Assembly (NCBI RefSeq): GCF_014651955.1
Contig: NZ_BMXW01000016.1
Span: 21,854-85,853 of the forward strand
Reading direction: 5' to 3'
Length of the DNA stretch: 64,000 nucleotides
Origin: Shewanella fodinae
GTDB lineage: Bacteria; Pseudomonadota; Gammaproteobacteria; Enterobacterales; Shewanellaceae
Position numbers and translations under genes: made by a program. Under the pieces are notes generated by a model. It was not told the DNA's origin. It made no database searches and worked only from the letters and a program-made list of their open reading frames with translations. Below, one piece after another: positions 9,085 through 18,285 of the stretch (positions are counted from its first letter, which is position 1; each line of letters begins with the position of its first letter).

Positions 9085-10035
9085 ATGAGTTACAAGCAGT
9101 TGATCGAGGGACAACGATACCAGATTGAGGCCTACTTACGCGAGGGTTTCAGTTACCGGGAGATCGGAAAACGTCTGAGCGTGAGTCACAGCACAGTCAG
9201 TCGGGAAGTAAATCGCAATAGAATTCGGGATAACCACTATTTGCCGGAAACCGCTCAGGCAAAGGCACTGAAGCGCCGCTGCCAGGCCGCAAAGTTCAGG
9301 ATATCTGAACTGACGATAACCTTTGTTGAGTTCGGGCTGAACGAGAAATGGAGCCCTGAGCAAATTGCAGGTGTAGGTAAAATCATCGGTCATCACGTCA
9401 GTCACGAATGGATTTATCGCTACGTCCAGCGTGATAAATTACGTGGCGGCAAGTTGTACAGGCAGCTACGCCAGAGTCACCGAAGGTATCGTAAAGGTGA
9501 CCGTGCGAAGCGGATAATTATCCCGAATCGGGTTGGCATTGAGCATCGTCCCGCTATCGTGAACAAGAAAAAACGGTTCGGTGACTGGGAAGCTGATACG
9601 GTTCTCGGCAAGCAAGAAACGGGCGCGATTGTTAGCCTAGTCGAGCGCAAAAGTAAGCTTTACCTGATACGCAAAGTGCCAGCGAAAAGCGCAGCAGACG
9701 TGGCCCGAGCCATGGTTGGCATGCTATGGAAATATCGAGGTCATGTCCGAACAATCACAGCGGACAACGGCAGCGAATTCTGTGACCACGAGTTGGTCGC
9801 TGAGAAGCTCAAAACCGATATCTACTTCGCAAATCCGTATTCATCCTGGGAACGCGGACTGAATGAAAACTTCAACGGTTTGCTGCGGCAGTACATCCGG
9901 AAAGGCACCGATTTACGGACGGTAACAGATAAACAAATTGGTGAGATTGAACGGGCATTAAATGCCAGACCGAGAAAGTGCCTCGGCTTCAGGCAACCTG
10001 TTGCGGTATTCAACGAATTACGCAAGGCTGCCTAA
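9085..10035 (+). CDS. IS30-family transposase
   Basis: 316 residues. The N-terminal helix-turn-helix is typical of IS30 (YREIGKRLSVSHSTVSREVNRN). The DDE catalytic core is complete: first Asp in GDWEADTVLG, second in ITADNGSEF, and the Glu in the family signature ENFNGLLRQYIRKGT. The closing segment (IERALNARPRKCLGFRQP) is also standard. No frameshift is seen, so it should be active. The ATG follows a promoter-bearing leader inside the left inverted repeat. Confidence 0.95.
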   Translation: MSYKQLIEGQRYQIEAYLREGFSYREIGKRLSVSHSTVSREVNRNRIRDNHYLPETAQAKALKRRCQAAKFRISELTITFVEFGLNEKWSPEQIAGVGKIIGHHVSHEWIYRYVQRDKLRGGKLYRQLRQSHRRYRKGDRAKRIIIPNRVGIEHRPAIVNKKKRFGDWEADTVLGKQETGAIVSLVERKSKLYLIRKVPAKSAADVARAMVGMLWKYRGHVRTITADNGSEFCDHELVAEKLKTDIYFANPYSSWERGLNENFNGLLRQYIRKGTDLRTVTDKQIGEIERALNARPRKCLGFRQPVAVFNELRKAA

Positions 10036-10041
10036 ATTAGC

Positions 10042-10071
10042 GAGTGGTGCACTTCGGAGTTGAATTCGCGA
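10042..10071. repeat. Right terminal inverted repeat of the IS30-family element
   Basis: GAGTGGTGCACTT is the reverse complement of the inner part of the left end, and GAATTC at 10062 matches its outer part. Confidence 0.75.
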
Positions 10072-10283
10072 TTAAATTTAGCCACTTGAACAGATGTAAT
10101 AGAATTACCCCAAAACAATACGAGTATCTAAAAAAATTTTCCATCTCATAATTCAAATGAGCTAGTTCCTTATGACAAAAGAAATAACCCAATGAGATAG
10201 GCTATTGCTCATCTGCTGTTAAAATGACTGACAGCAATGATACCTAAGTGAAATTGCTGTTATTAAAAGGCTTGGCGGAATAA

Positions 10284-11177
10284 TTAGCTAAGATGTTCAT
10301 ACAATTCGTCAATAAAAACTTTATACCGGTTTTCGTTAGCCCGAGAAGGGTCGTAGAGCAAATGCATTTCCCGTGAGGGAATAGTGAAGTTCTCCAGGAC
10401 AGGAACGAGTTTTTCCCTGTTGATAAGTCGCCTGAGCTCTTTTTCATAACCAATCAGCACACCTGTGCCTCTTAATGCCGCCTCAAGGATTGCTCCCCAG
10501 TCGTTAATCGCCAGGCGAGAGTTTACCGTCACTTCAGCAGGTCCTTCAGTGCTGGCAAAAGGCCAGTAATGGGTTAATCCCGCGGACCAGGGTGCAAAAA
10601 CCAGACACTCATGATGTTTCAGATCAGAAGGTTGTTCTGGATGACCGTACTTTGTCAGGTATTGAGGAGCAGCGCATGCAATAAATCGGTATGCAGGCAA
10701 CGGTTTTGCCGCAAGCCGGAGTTTCTTATCAAGCTCGCCGATTCGTATCACCAGGTCAAAATCTTCTGAAGCAGGATTAATAACTTCATCAGTAAGAACA
10801 AGTTCCATACGCATTTTCGGGTAGCGCTCAAGAAATGTGCTCAAAAAATCCACCAGGACATAACGGCCGAACGTTACGGGCGCATTCAGCCGCAGCGTAC
10901 CTGCAAGAACTCCGCTCGTACTGCTTGCTTCCCGGTCAGCGCTGTCGATGGCCTGTAAAATTGTTTCACAACGCCTGTAGTACAGCGATCCTGCCGGCGT
11001 CAGGCTTTGCCTGCGCGTCGTTCGGTTAAGCAGGCGCGTTTCAAGCTGCTTCTCAAGTGTGGCGATATGGCGGGCCACCATCTGAGGCGACATACCGAGT
11101 CTGTCTGCGGCCGCGACAAAAGAGCCTGTCTGAACCACAACCACGAAGGCCCGCATTCCGGTAAGTTTATCCAGCAT
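10284..11177 (-). CDS. LysR-family transcriptional regulator
   Basis: 297 residues, the usual LysR length. An N-terminal winged helix-turn-helix (FVAAADRLGMSPQMVARHIATLEKQL) is followed by a type 2 periplasmic-binding-like effector domain. It resembles the large group controlling small oxidoreductase genes. It is divergent from the YciI-like gene at 11280, with about 100 bp between them, so it likely binds there and may respond to a small aromatic or quinone-like ligand (family inference). It is the leftmost gene of the GC-richer block that starts after the IS element. Confidence 0.9.
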   Translation of the reverse strand: MLDKLTGMRAFVVVVQTGSFVAAADRLGMSPQMVARHIATLEKQLETRLLNRTTRRQSLTPAGSLYYRRCETILQAIDSADREASSTSGVLAGTLRLNAPVTFGRYVLVDFLSTFLERYPKMRMELVLTDEVINPASEDFDLVIRIGELDKKLRLAAKPLPAYRFIACAAPQYLTKYGHPEQPSDLKHHECLVFAPWSAGLTHYWPFASTEGPAEVTVNSRLAINDWGAILEAALRGTGVLIGYEKELRRLINREKLVPVLENFTIPSREMHLLYDPSRANENRYKVFIDELYEHLS

Positions 11178-11279
11178 TCGCTACTCCTGGTTGTTTCAGA
11201 ACTCAATATTGGCGAATTTTAAAAACTGCTAATACTTATTATGCTTATTTTTTGTCTCATGAACAGGACAGCGAAAACG

Positions 11280-11609
11280 ATGCACATTTATATTGTCAGA
11301 ATGGACCATCCGGACGGCCGCGGGTGGAATACCTTTGTGCGCGAGCATGTGATTTATCTGAAGGGTCTGATAGAACAGGGCAAACTGTTAGCGTCCGGTC
11401 CGCTCAAAAACACGCCACTGCGGGCGGGATTTCTTATTTTCAGGGCTGAGACGCGCGATGAAGTCCAGTCCATGATCGGTGCGGACCCTTTTGCACGTGA
11501 AGGCCTTATTGCCCACCTTGATATCCAGCAATGGGACCCGTTGTTCGGGCAGCTCAGCAGTTACTCAAGCCATAATGCAAGCGGGGATTTGAAGGATTTA
11601 ATTGATTAA
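11280..11609 (+). CDS. YciI-like protein
   Basis: About 109 residues of the YciI/YCII ferredoxin-like fold. Visible family features are the start HIYIVRMDHPDG, the central HVIYLKGLIEQGKLLASGP with its conserved His, and ADPFAREGLIAHLDIQQWD near the end. Members are small dimeric enzymes or dehydrochlorinase-like proteins, often next to oxidoreductases; the reaction here is unknown. ATG 11280 gives the canonical N terminus. In-frame starts at 11241 and 11259 would add residues outside the fold. It is divergent from LysR and probably its target. Confidence 0.8.
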   Translation: MHIYIVRMDHPDGRGWNTFVREHVIYLKGLIEQGKLLASGPLKNTPLRAGFLIFRAETRDEVQSMIGADPFAREGLIAHLDIQQWDPLFGQLSSYSSHNASGDLKDLID

Positions 11610-11689
11610 CCAATTGAGTTAAGAAAAATTTCTCTCAGTCTGCCGGATGATCCACATACAGGGTATGGGGAAGAGGAACGCCTGTATTC

Positions 11690-11730
11690 ATGGCGATACA
11701 TTTCCGGTATGTTCGGTAATGTATCGCCAT
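11690..11730. terminator. Convergent hairpin between YciI-like and flavin reductase genes
   Basis: A perfect 13-bp inverted repeat: ATGGCGATACATT at 11690-11702 and its complement at 11718-11730. It sits between two convergent genes and probably terminates both, although no long T tract follows. Confidence 0.55.
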
Positions 11731-11760
11731 TAACCAATTCTGGTTAGCATGGCAGAACAT

Positions 11761-12318
11761 TCAATCCATCAGGTCGCGCCATTTTACCATCCTGTCACTG
11801 AGGTCAAGCGTCTCTCCGTCGACACTGAAACGGCCATCGCCCTGATGGTGGAGCAGGCGCAGTTCCTGCCATGCGCAGTCAAGCCAAATCCTCCGAACTT
11901 CCAGCACCCACAGGTTATAGCGCCGCACCTGTCGGTCATCCACCACTCTGCACTCCAGGTTAGCCACGCATTCATCTATCAGAGGCGCACTGACCGATTG
12001 CGCGGCAACGGGGGTCAGGCCGAAACGCGCAAATTTGTCGTCTGTTTCTCCCGAGCAATTACCGATGTCCACAACGGCCTTTGCCATCCCGGCTGGCGGT
12101 ACAGCCAGAACACATTCCCCGGTATCTGACAACGCCTGATAGCTGTAATCCCAGGGGCCGATAATCACACCGACCAGCGGTGGGGTATGCTGCATCATCA
12201 TGTGAAAACCTGCGGTCATCAGATTCGTTCGGCCATCTGTCCCCCTCGTGGACACCAGAATAACGGGACCAGCTTCAAGAATACGGTACGCTTTTTCCGC
12301 AGGTAGGCTGTCATGCAT
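11761..12318 (-). CDS. Flavin reductase-like (FMN-binding split-barrel) protein
   Basis: 185 residues from ATG 12318, which has a good ribosome site (GGAGGATATCTC). The longer frame to 12423 runs into the next gene's end region and is not used. The flavin reductase domain is recognised by VILVSTRGTDGRTNLMTAG, PPLVGVIIGPWDYSYQAL, TGECVLAVP and the central DIGNCSG. Such proteins bind FMN and reduce it or use it in small-molecule reductions. It is the last gene of a minus-strand run with three short-chain dehydrogenases. Confidence 0.82.
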   Translation of the reverse strand: MHDSLPAEKAYRILEAGPVILVSTRGTDGRTNLMTAGFHMMMQHTPPLVGVIIGPWDYSYQALSDTGECVLAVPPAGMAKAVVDIGNCSGETDDKFARFGLTPVAAQSVSAPLIDECVANLECRVVDDRQVRRYNLWVLEVRRIWLDCAWQELRLLHHQGDGRFSVDGETLDLSDRMVKWRDLMD

Positions 12319-12376
12319 GAGATATCCTCCAGAAAGAAAATCAGGGACAGTGTGGTTCACATGTCCCCGGGGGTTA

Positions 12377-13234
12377 TTACTCTTCAAAATCCGTGGCGTC
12401 TGACGTGCTTCGCCAGACATCAAGGTTCTGACTCACTGCATGCATTTTTTGTTCAGCGAGGGTGTTGGCAATCTTACCAGCAAAAAGATGCACGGTAGGG
12501 ACGTCAGCACTGGCCGCCTGCAGTATCAGAGAAGCGACTTTATCAGGATTGCCAGCCTGTTTGCCGTCCAGACCGTTCAGATGGAGGTCCAGCGAGGCCT
12601 GAGCTTCGGTATAGTCAGCGATTGTGCGCTGGGCCACGACCAGCGTCTCTTTCGACAGAAACCCGGTGCGCACCGGTCCAGGATAAACCACTGTGGCTCT
12701 GATGTTCAGCTCTGCCAGTTCGGCCGCCAGGGTTTCGGTCAGACCGGCCAGTGCGAATTTGCTGGCGACATAGCTGCCCCAGCCCGCGTAACCGCCCTGA
12801 AAGCCCACGATCGACGCCACGTTGAAGATATGGCCGCTGCGCCGCGTACGCATATGCGGCAGGGCATGGCGCAGAACATGCAGGGGAGCAAACACGTTAA
12901 CATCAAAATTGCGACGCAATTCGCTGTCGGTTAATGCTTCAATGGTGCCCTGCTGGCCGTAGCCTGCGTTGTTGACCACACAGTCAATGCGCCCGAAGGC
13001 GGCAATGGTGCTGTCGATGGCTTTTTGAACGCTGGCTTCGTTCACCAGGTCCACCTCCAGCGCCAGCAGTCGCGCGTTATCGTCGCCGAATGCCTGACGC
13101 AGACTGGTCAGGGTGCGGGAGGTTGCGGCTACGGCATCGCCTCGCGCCAGTAACTGGCGTGCCAGCGAAAGGCCAATACCACGAGCAGCGCCGGTGATAA
13201 ACCAGACTTTTGCAGGGGAGGTTTGTTGTTGCAT
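12377..13234 (-). CDS. Short-chain dehydrogenase/reductase (classical SDR)
   Basis: 285 residues from ATG 13234, which has an AGGAG site; the 13270 start overlaps the previous gene. A Rossmann fold with the TGAARGIG cofactor motif is followed by NNAG (NNAGYGQQG), the catalytic Ser in NVASIVGFQG and YVASK with Tyr and Lys. An Arg after the glycine loop (TSRTL) suggests NADP(H). The typical reaction is reversible oxidation of an alcohol. It is co-transcribed with the upstream SDR (about 35 bp gap). The substrate is unknown. Confidence 0.9.
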   Translation of the reverse strand: MQQQTSPAKVWFITGAARGIGLSLARQLLARGDAVAATSRTLTSLRQAFGDDNARLLALEVDLVNEASVQKAIDSTIAAFGRIDCVVNNAGYGQQGTIEALTDSELRRNFDVNVFAPLHVLRHALPHMRTRRSGHIFNVASIVGFQGGYAGWGSYVASKFALAGLTETLAAELAELNIRATVVYPGPVRTGFLSKETLVVAQRTIADYTEAQASLDLHLNGLDGKQAGNPDKVASLILQAASADVPTVHLFAGKIANTLAEQKMHAVSQNLDVWRSTSDATDFEE

Positions 13235-13269
13235 TGATGAAGACTCCTGTTGTTGAAAAATGAATTGCA

Positions 13270-14037
13270 TTACTGAATGGCGACACTCATGCCACCGTCG
13301 GCCATAACTACTGCGCCGACAATGTAACTGGCCCTGTCTGACGCCAGAAAGGCGGCGACTTCTGCGATTTCATCGGGGTGGGCTGCACGACCAACAGGCG
13401 CTTTACGACCATGCTCTACCAGATATGCCTGCCCGTCGGGCTGGATTGTATTCGTGATGTTTGTCACCGCATCTCCGGAGCCGACTGCATTAACACGAAT
13501 ACCGTGAGTGATAGCTTCCAGCGCGAGTGTACGGGTTAACTGTGCCAGCGCCCCCTTGGAAGCTGCATAGGCGGCGATACCGGGAAAAGACTGATAACAG
13601 GCGTAAGAACCAATATTAACGATTGCACCCGATTTTGCCGCTATCATTGGGCGCATGGCTTCCCTTGAGAAAAGGAATGCGCCCGTGGCATTAACAGCCA
13701 TGACCTGGTTCCATTCCCTGAGCGTCATTTCTGCCACCGGCTGGTTGATGATGATGCCAGCGTTGTTGATTAATACGTCGAGGCGACCGAACTGTTCTGT
13801 TGCAGTCCGCACAGCCAGTTCCGCACTGGCTTCCTGAGTCACGTCGGCGACAACGGGGACAATGCCTTCACGTGCTAGCGCATTGACATTATCCCCCCGG
13901 CCAACTGCGACGATACGTGCGCCCTGGCGGTGCAACAGTTCGACGGTCGCCAGGCCGATACCGCTGGCGGCACCGGTGACGATCGCAACACGGCCTGCAA
14001 AGGGCATAGCCCTGGAAAAAGAGTCTGACTCTGACAT
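13270..14037 (-). CDS. Short-chain dehydrogenase/reductase, FabG-like
   Basis: 255 residues from ATG 14037, where AAGGAG is well placed. It carries TGAASGIG, NNAGII, NIGSYACYQ (Ser) and YAASKG (Tyr, Lys), and a C-terminal DGGMSV typical of FabG-like SDRs that bind NAD(P)(H). It is the middle of three SDR genes read in the same direction, with 34 bp to the next start upstream. The three do not look like recent duplicates of each other, so the cluster probably acts on one pathway or on several related carbonyls. Confidence 0.9.
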   Translation of the reverse strand: MSESDSFSRAMPFAGRVAIVTGAASGIGLATVELLHRQGARIVAVGRGDNVNALAREGIVPVVADVTQEASAELAVRTATEQFGRLDVLINNAGIIINQPVAEMTLREWNQVMAVNATGAFLFSREAMRPMIAAKSGAIVNIGSYACYQSFPGIAAYAASKGALAQLTRTLALEAITHGIRVNAVGSGDAVTNITNTIQPDGQAYLVEHGRKAPVGRAAHPDEIAEVAAFLASDRASYIVGAVVMADGGMSVAIQ

Positions 14038-14071
14038 GAACACTCCTTAATAAATGAAAACATGTTTACGG

Positions 14072-14815
14072 TTAATGAGGACTGGCCACAGGACGGACGA
14101 TGAGTTCGCTGATATCTACGCCAGCGGGTTGTTCGATGGCATAGGCGATTGCCTGCGCCACGGGCTCCTGAGGTAAGGCGATGCGCCGGAATTCGCGCAT
14201 GGCAGCCCGGGCTGTTTCGTCCGTAATATGATCGGCAAGTTCTGACTCGACCACTCCCGGGCTGACCAGCGTCACCCGGATCGCATCGGTCTCCTGCCGA
14301 AGCCCGTCAGAAATAGCGCGCACGGCAAACTTGCTGGCGCAATAGACAGCGGCTGTGGGCGAGACCGTATATGCGCCTGTGGAGGCAATGTTAATAATGT
14401 GACCATAACCCTGCTCCTGCATGATCGGCAGGACGGCGGCTATCCCGTGCAGAACGCCCCGTACATTGACATCCAGCATGCGGTTCCACTCTTCGACCTT
14501 CAACGCTGCCAGCGGTGAGAGTGGCATAACGCCAGCGTTATTTATGAGCGCGTCAATGCGTCCGTGCTTCTCCAGCGCCCTGGCTGCGATGCGTTGCAAA
14601 TCTTCTGGTCGCGTGACGTCAATTGCCATGGCATCAACATTACCCCCCGTTGCCCGCAACTCTGTCGCCAGTGCGGTCAGTTTTTCAATACGTCTGGCAC
14701 CGATAAACAAATGATGACCCTTCCGGGAAAGATGACGCGCTGTGGCCTCACCTATACCACTACTGGCACCGGTAAGAATGACCACCTTAGACGTTTCTGA
14801 TACCACTGTTTTCAT
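14072..14815 (-). CDS. Short-chain dehydrogenase/reductase, YdfG/clavulanate-dehydrogenase style
   Basis: 247 residues from ATG 14815 (AAGGAGGAGTG ahead of it). The motifs are TGASSGIG, GARR after the second strand (Arg pair, NADP preference), NNAGVMPLSPL, NIASTGAYTVSPTAAVYCASK and the end segment VDISELIVRP common in this branch. It is first in the minus-strand run and divergent from the AraC regulator gene, with about 200 bp between; that regulator probably controls the run. The substrate is unknown. Confidence 0.9.
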   Translation of the reverse strand: MKTVVSETSKVVILTGASSGIGEATARHLSRKGHHLFIGARRIEKLTALATELRATGGNVDAMAIDVTRPEDLQRIAARALEKHGRIDALINNAGVMPLSPLAALKVEEWNRMLDVNVRGVLHGIAAVLPIMQEQGYGHIINIASTGAYTVSPTAAVYCASKFAVRAISDGLRQETDAIRVTLVSPGVVESELADHITDETARAAMREFRRIALPQEPVAQAIAYAIEQPAGVDISELIVRPVASPH

Positions 14816-15012
14816 CACTCCTCCTTGCCTGTCCCCGGGCGGGACAGGGAATGTCATTGGAATATCAAACAGGCAGGTATCATAAAGAGAGGGCTCTTAC
14901 GACGACAGGCCTGACACTCTTGTATCATTGCCTAATCCTATTTTCTTTATTGATTTTTAAGCATGCAGGGAGTGAAAATATAATCATTAAATTCAATTAG
15001 CAGGTCTGCTGT
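14816..15012. promoter_or_regulatory. Divergent promoter region between SDR operon and AraC gene
   Basis: 197 bp separate two divergent starts. It should hold promoters for both and a binding site for the AraC-type regulator, inferred from the arrangement. I cannot point to a specific operator. Confidence 0.4.
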
Positions 15013-15957
15013 ATGCCAGAAAGATTGCCCTCCATATCTCAACAGTCCGAAATGGCGGCTATGATTTGCCAGCTCGCCCCTCATGAAGGTCACACCCGTA
15101 CGTTGCTGGATGGCGTGCGTCTGATGCGTGCTGACGGCGCGCTGGGGCGTACCCCCGTGTTGTACGAACCAGGCATTGTTATTGTCTGTCAGGGGCACAA
15201 AAGAGGTTACCTGGCCGACAGGGTTTACCACTACGACCCGTTGCACTACCTGGTGCTGTCAGTACCTCTGCCATTTTCAAGCGAGACAGATGCCAGTCCG
15301 GCAGAGCCTTTGCTTGCTGTGTCCATTCGTCTGGATATGACAGCGGTGGCAGACCTGGTTGTGGCTGTCGATCACCATGCCACTGCATCAGGTTCACCCG
15401 TTGGCATTGTCTCCACACCACTTGACGACACGCTGGCAGATACGACAGTTCGTCTTCTGAAGGTATTATTTTCACCACTTGAAGCGCGGGTTCTGGGGCC
15501 GGGGATTGTGCGAGAGCTGATTTTTCGTGTTTTGCTAGGTGAACAGGGCGGAGCCATTCGTGCTGCGCTGGCCTGTCATGGCAACTTTGGACGTATTGCG
15601 CGTACGTTACGGCGTATCCACCTCGATTACGCCCGGCCACTGGATGTGGCTTCACTTGCGCATGAAGCTGGCCTGAGCGTACCGGCTTTTCATGCGCATT
15701 TCAAAGCCGTTGCGGCGACTTCTCCCATCCAGTACATCAAGTCAGTGCGTCTTCATCAGGCGCGACTGATGATGATACGGGACAACGTTACTGCAGCAGG
15801 GGCAGCAGCGCGGGTCGGCTACGAAAGTGCGTCGCAGTTCAATCGGGAGTTCAAAAGACTGTTTGGTCGTAGCCCCGGAGAGGAGACGCGTAAAATGCGC
15901 ACAGCATTCGCACTGATGGAACCTGCGCAACTCGAAGCAGCGACGTCGACACACTAA
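15013..15957 (+). CDS. AraC-family transcriptional regulator with AraC_N domain
   Basis: 314 residues. The N-terminal cupin-like AraC_N domain is recognised by LYEPGIVIVCQGHKRG and HYLVLSVPLPFS. The C-terminal double helix-turn-helix reads from about residue 210 (DVASLAHEAGLSVPAFHAHFKA, then SPIQYIKSVRLHQARLMM, and GYESASQFNREFKRLFGRSP). This subgroup (YqhC-like) often activates neighbouring aldehyde or keto reductases in response to reactive carbonyls. The divergent SDR operon fits that pattern (inference). Confidence 0.92.
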   Translation: MPERLPSISQQSEMAAMICQLAPHEGHTRTLLDGVRLMRADGALGRTPVLYEPGIVIVCQGHKRGYLADRVYHYDPLHYLVLSVPLPFSSETDASPAEPLLAVSIRLDMTAVADLVVAVDHHATASGSPVGIVSTPLDDTLADTTVRLLKVLFSPLEARVLGPGIVRELIFRVLLGEQGGAIRAALACHGNFGRIARTLRRIHLDYARPLDVASLAHEAGLSVPAFHAHFKAVAATSPIQYIKSVRLHQARLMMIRDNVTAAGAAARVGYESASQFNREFKRLFGRSPGEETRKMRTAFALMEPAQLEAATSTH

Positions 15958-16284
15958 TCTGCAACTGTCGATATTCATGCGCAAACGTTCACTGCAAACC
16001 GGACTGAGACGCAAGGACGCTAACAGTTCATGCTGATCTTAAGATTATCTGAATAACCTGTGGGATTTTCGTTCGTAATAAAAATGTCAGCAACACCTGC
16101 TGGCACATCAACATCGGCAGCAAGAACCAGTATGTACCTGTACCTCTGTGAGCTGCGTGGAAGACGAACGTAAAAACATCGCAAAACCTGGTGCGAAAGC
16201 GTAAAGCAGTAGTGCCATTTATATACGCAGATTGCCGGGCTAACCGTCCTGTTTTCATCACCAGGTTTTCAGGCTCCGTTCGAT
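15958..16284. other. Intergenic stretch with no convincing gene
   Basis: About 330 bp between the AraC gene and a small membrane-protein gene. A 77-codon minus frame exists at 16028-16261 but has no ribosome site and an atypical composition. Nothing else is recognised. Confidence 0.4.
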
Positions 16285-16659
16285 TTACAAACCCAGCTTG
16301 TCTTTCATTTCTTTTTCTTCAATTGCTTTGGCGATAGCGTTTCTCATCACTTTCAGAATGATCCCGCTGAACATAGCCGTTAAACCGATGGTAAAGAATG
16401 CCGTAACCGCAAGGTCAATTAACCAGAATCCTGAATGAACAAGAACGGGCCTGTAAATTGCAACACCGGCAAAAACCACCCAGTGACTAAAACAATAAAA
16501 ACAACTGAACAGGTAGCCTATCATGGCATTTTTTTTGACCATCCATTCACGCAACGGGCGAAACATTTCCTGCTGCGTGACGGTGATTGAAATGCAACTG
16601 GACATCAGTGCAATGACGAGGCAGACCCATAACTGTTCTAACACATTATCGAATGACAT
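16285..16659 (-). CDS. Small membrane protein with CFYC-x-SHW motif
   Basis: About 124 residues from ATG 16659. There are three hydrophobic segments, roughly residues 8-28, 45-65 and 80-105. The second carries CFYCFSHWVVF, a paired-cysteine motif like that of DUF1360-type inner-membrane proteins, and an amphipathic charged tail (EEKEMKDKLGL) follows. It is divergent from the Rrf2 regulator gene (about 110 bp apart), so it may be a target of that regulator. The function is unknown. Confidence 0.6.
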   Translation of the reverse strand: MSFDNVLEQLWVCLVIALMSSCISITVTQQEMFRPLREWMVKKNAMIGYLFSCFYCFSHWVVFAGVAIYRPVLVHSGFWLIDLAVTAFFTIGLTAMFSGIILKVMRNAIAKAIEEKEMKDKLGL

Positions 16660-16770
16660 AAAAAATACTCTCTGTATGGATTTCATGTAATAGTATAAGA
16701 TACATGAAATCGCGCCACTTATGCAACATCGAAAGTTTCATAAGAAACTTCGCAGCAAACAGGATAAAAA

Positions 16771-17190
16771 ATGAGAAAAGACCACCGGCTGTCCCGTGCA
16801 TTACACGTGCTGATACATATGGATAAAATCCGCGATCCCGTTACCTCCGAAGATATAGCCTCGATGATCAATACGAATCCGGTTGTGGTCAGACGCCTTT
16901 TCCAGGGGCTCAAACAGGCGGGTATCATTCATTCTGAAAAAGGGCATGGAGGTGGCTGGACACTCCAGAAATCTCTCGGAGAAATCACTCTCCTTCAGGT
17001 TTTCTACGCTATTGGCAGCACTGAACTTTTTTCAATAGGCTGGGCGACTGAACATGACAAATGCCAGATAGAGGATGCAGTTAACAATGAAATAAGTGAT
17101 ACACTTGAAGAGGCGAGACGTCTGATTACGAACCGCTTTGCTGAACTTACCCTTGATAAGCTTGTGCCGGAAGTCCTTAAACATAAATAA
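16771..17190 (+). CDS. Rrf2-family transcriptional regulator (OqxR-like by context)
   Basis: 139 residues. The Rrf2 winged helix-turn-helix is clear (TSEDIASMINTNPVVVRRLFQGLKQAG, then the HGGGW wing). The three clustered cysteines of iron-sulfur Rrf2 members are missing and only one Cys is present, so it is probably not an Fe-S sensor. It converges on an RND pump fragment, with a shared terminator between them. The oqxAB efflux genes of enterobacteria are also accompanied by an Rrf2 repressor (OqxR), so this may be its counterpart, now without most of its target. Confidence 0.85.
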   Translation: MRKDHRLSRALHVLIHMDKIRDPVTSEDIASMINTNPVVVRRLFQGLKQAGIIHSEKGHGGGWTLQKSLGEITLLQVFYAIGSTELFSIGWATEHDKCQIEDAVNNEISDTLEEARRLITNRFAELTLDKLVPEVLKHK

Positions 17191-17191
17191 A

Positions 17192-17229
17192 TTCAACAGC
17201 CGGGCATCATATAATGTCCGGCTGTTGAA
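17192..17229. terminator. Bidirectional terminator between Rrf2 gene and RND fragment
   Basis: A perfect 12-bp stem (TTCAACAGCCGG at 17192, complement at 17218-17229) sits between convergent stops. Its good fit suggests that the two genes were neighbours before transfer. Confidence 0.75.
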
Positions 17230-17244
17230 AGGTCACCATAAATT

Positions 17245-18285
17245 TTAGTCTGAAGCCTGTTCTGTTATCGGCCGTTCCTCAGGCGCGTCCGGTAAAGTGG
17301 CCGAGTGCAGTGGTTTTCCTGATATTTGTCGGGCTAACAGGTAGAACACGGGGGTCATAAACAAGCCAAAAAGGGTGACGCCGAGCATGCCAAAGAATAC
17401 TGATATCCCAATTGCCTGATGCATCTCAGCGCCTGCTCCGTGCGATACCATCAGGGGGATTACACCCATGATGAAAGCCAGTGAGGTCATCAGAATTGGA
17501 CGCAGCCTGAGACGGCATGCCTCTTTCACCGCGTTAAAGGCAGACTTACCTGAAAGCTCAAGTTCACGGGCAAATTCAACGATAATAATGGCATTTTTAG
17601 ATGCGAGCCCGACCAGGACGATAAATCCAATTTGCGTAAAGATATTATTGTCACCATGAGTCAGCCACACCCCGGTAAGTGCAGAAAGGATACTCATTGG
17701 GACAATCATAATGACAGCCAAAGGGAGCGTAAGGCTTTCATACTGGGCAGCCAGTACCAAGAATACCAATAATACACAGAGTGGAAAAATCCAGACGGCA
17801 CTGTTGCCTGCAAGAATTTGCTGGTAGGTCAGGTCTGTCCACTCATACTCTACGCTGGGTGGAAGTGTTTTCATCGCTATACGTTCAATCTCTTCCATCG
17901 CCTGACTTGAAGAATAGCCTGGAGCAGGAGCGCCACTAAGAGCGACCGCTGTAAAACCGTTATAACGGGTAACCAGCTCAGGACCGTGTGTCGGCTCAAT
18001 ACAGGCTATGGCAGACAGCGGTACCATATTGCCATCGGCATTTCGGGTCTGTAGTTTCAGTATATCCTCCGGGGTCGCCCTGAACTCTGCGTCGGCCTGC
18101 ATTCTTACCTGATGTACACGACCTATTATATTGAAATCATTTATACAATATGAGCCAAGATAGGATTGTAATGTCTCGGTGATATCACTGATGTTCACCC
18201 CAAGTTGTTTGGCGCGATTACGGTCAATATCGACATTAATTTGTGGAAAATTATTCTGGTATGTTGAAAAAGTGGCGTCAGCACA
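17245..18285 (-). pseudogene. RND multidrug efflux pump, C-terminal third only (OqxB-like)
   Basis: The frame carries the last part of an HAE1-type RND pump: end of the second periplasmic domain (NNFPQINVDIDRNRAKQLGV), then the final transmembrane set (AVWIFPLCVLLVFLVLAAQY, VGLASKNAIIIVEFARE, RPILMTSLAFIMGVIPL). The similarity continues upstream of the first usable start to about 18285, where a stop interrupts it (18292). The N-terminal two thirds are absent, so it is a truncated remnant. The tail after the last helix is unusually long and polar. The OqxB name is a guess from the Rrf2 neighbour and residue pattern. Confidence 0.8.

Larger units (their letters stand above)
8981..10071 (+). mobile_element. 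IS30-family insertion sequence, complete
   Basis: A single transposase gene lies between imperfect 30-bp terminal inverted repeats (8981-9010 and 10042-10071). Both end inward in AAGTGCACCACTC and share GAATTC near the outer tip. The length of about 1.09 kb is right for IS30. No target duplication is obvious: the flanking bases are ACA on the left and TTA on the right. This may mean recombination between copies, or that my tip assignment is off by a few bases. Confidence 0.8.

Noticed and set aside
11749..12129. A plus-strand frame opposite the flavin reductase gene
   Set aside because: The minus-strand frame has clear family motifs; this is a mirror frame in GC-richer DNA.
12440..12934. A 164-codon plus frame inside the SDR region
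   Set aside because: Opposite a well-defined SDR gene with catalytic motifs; no ribosome site.
16028..16261. A 77-codon minus-strand frame between the AraC gene and the small membrane-protein gene
   Set aside because: No ribosome site, no recognisable motif, and an odd composition for its surroundings; reported as gene-free.
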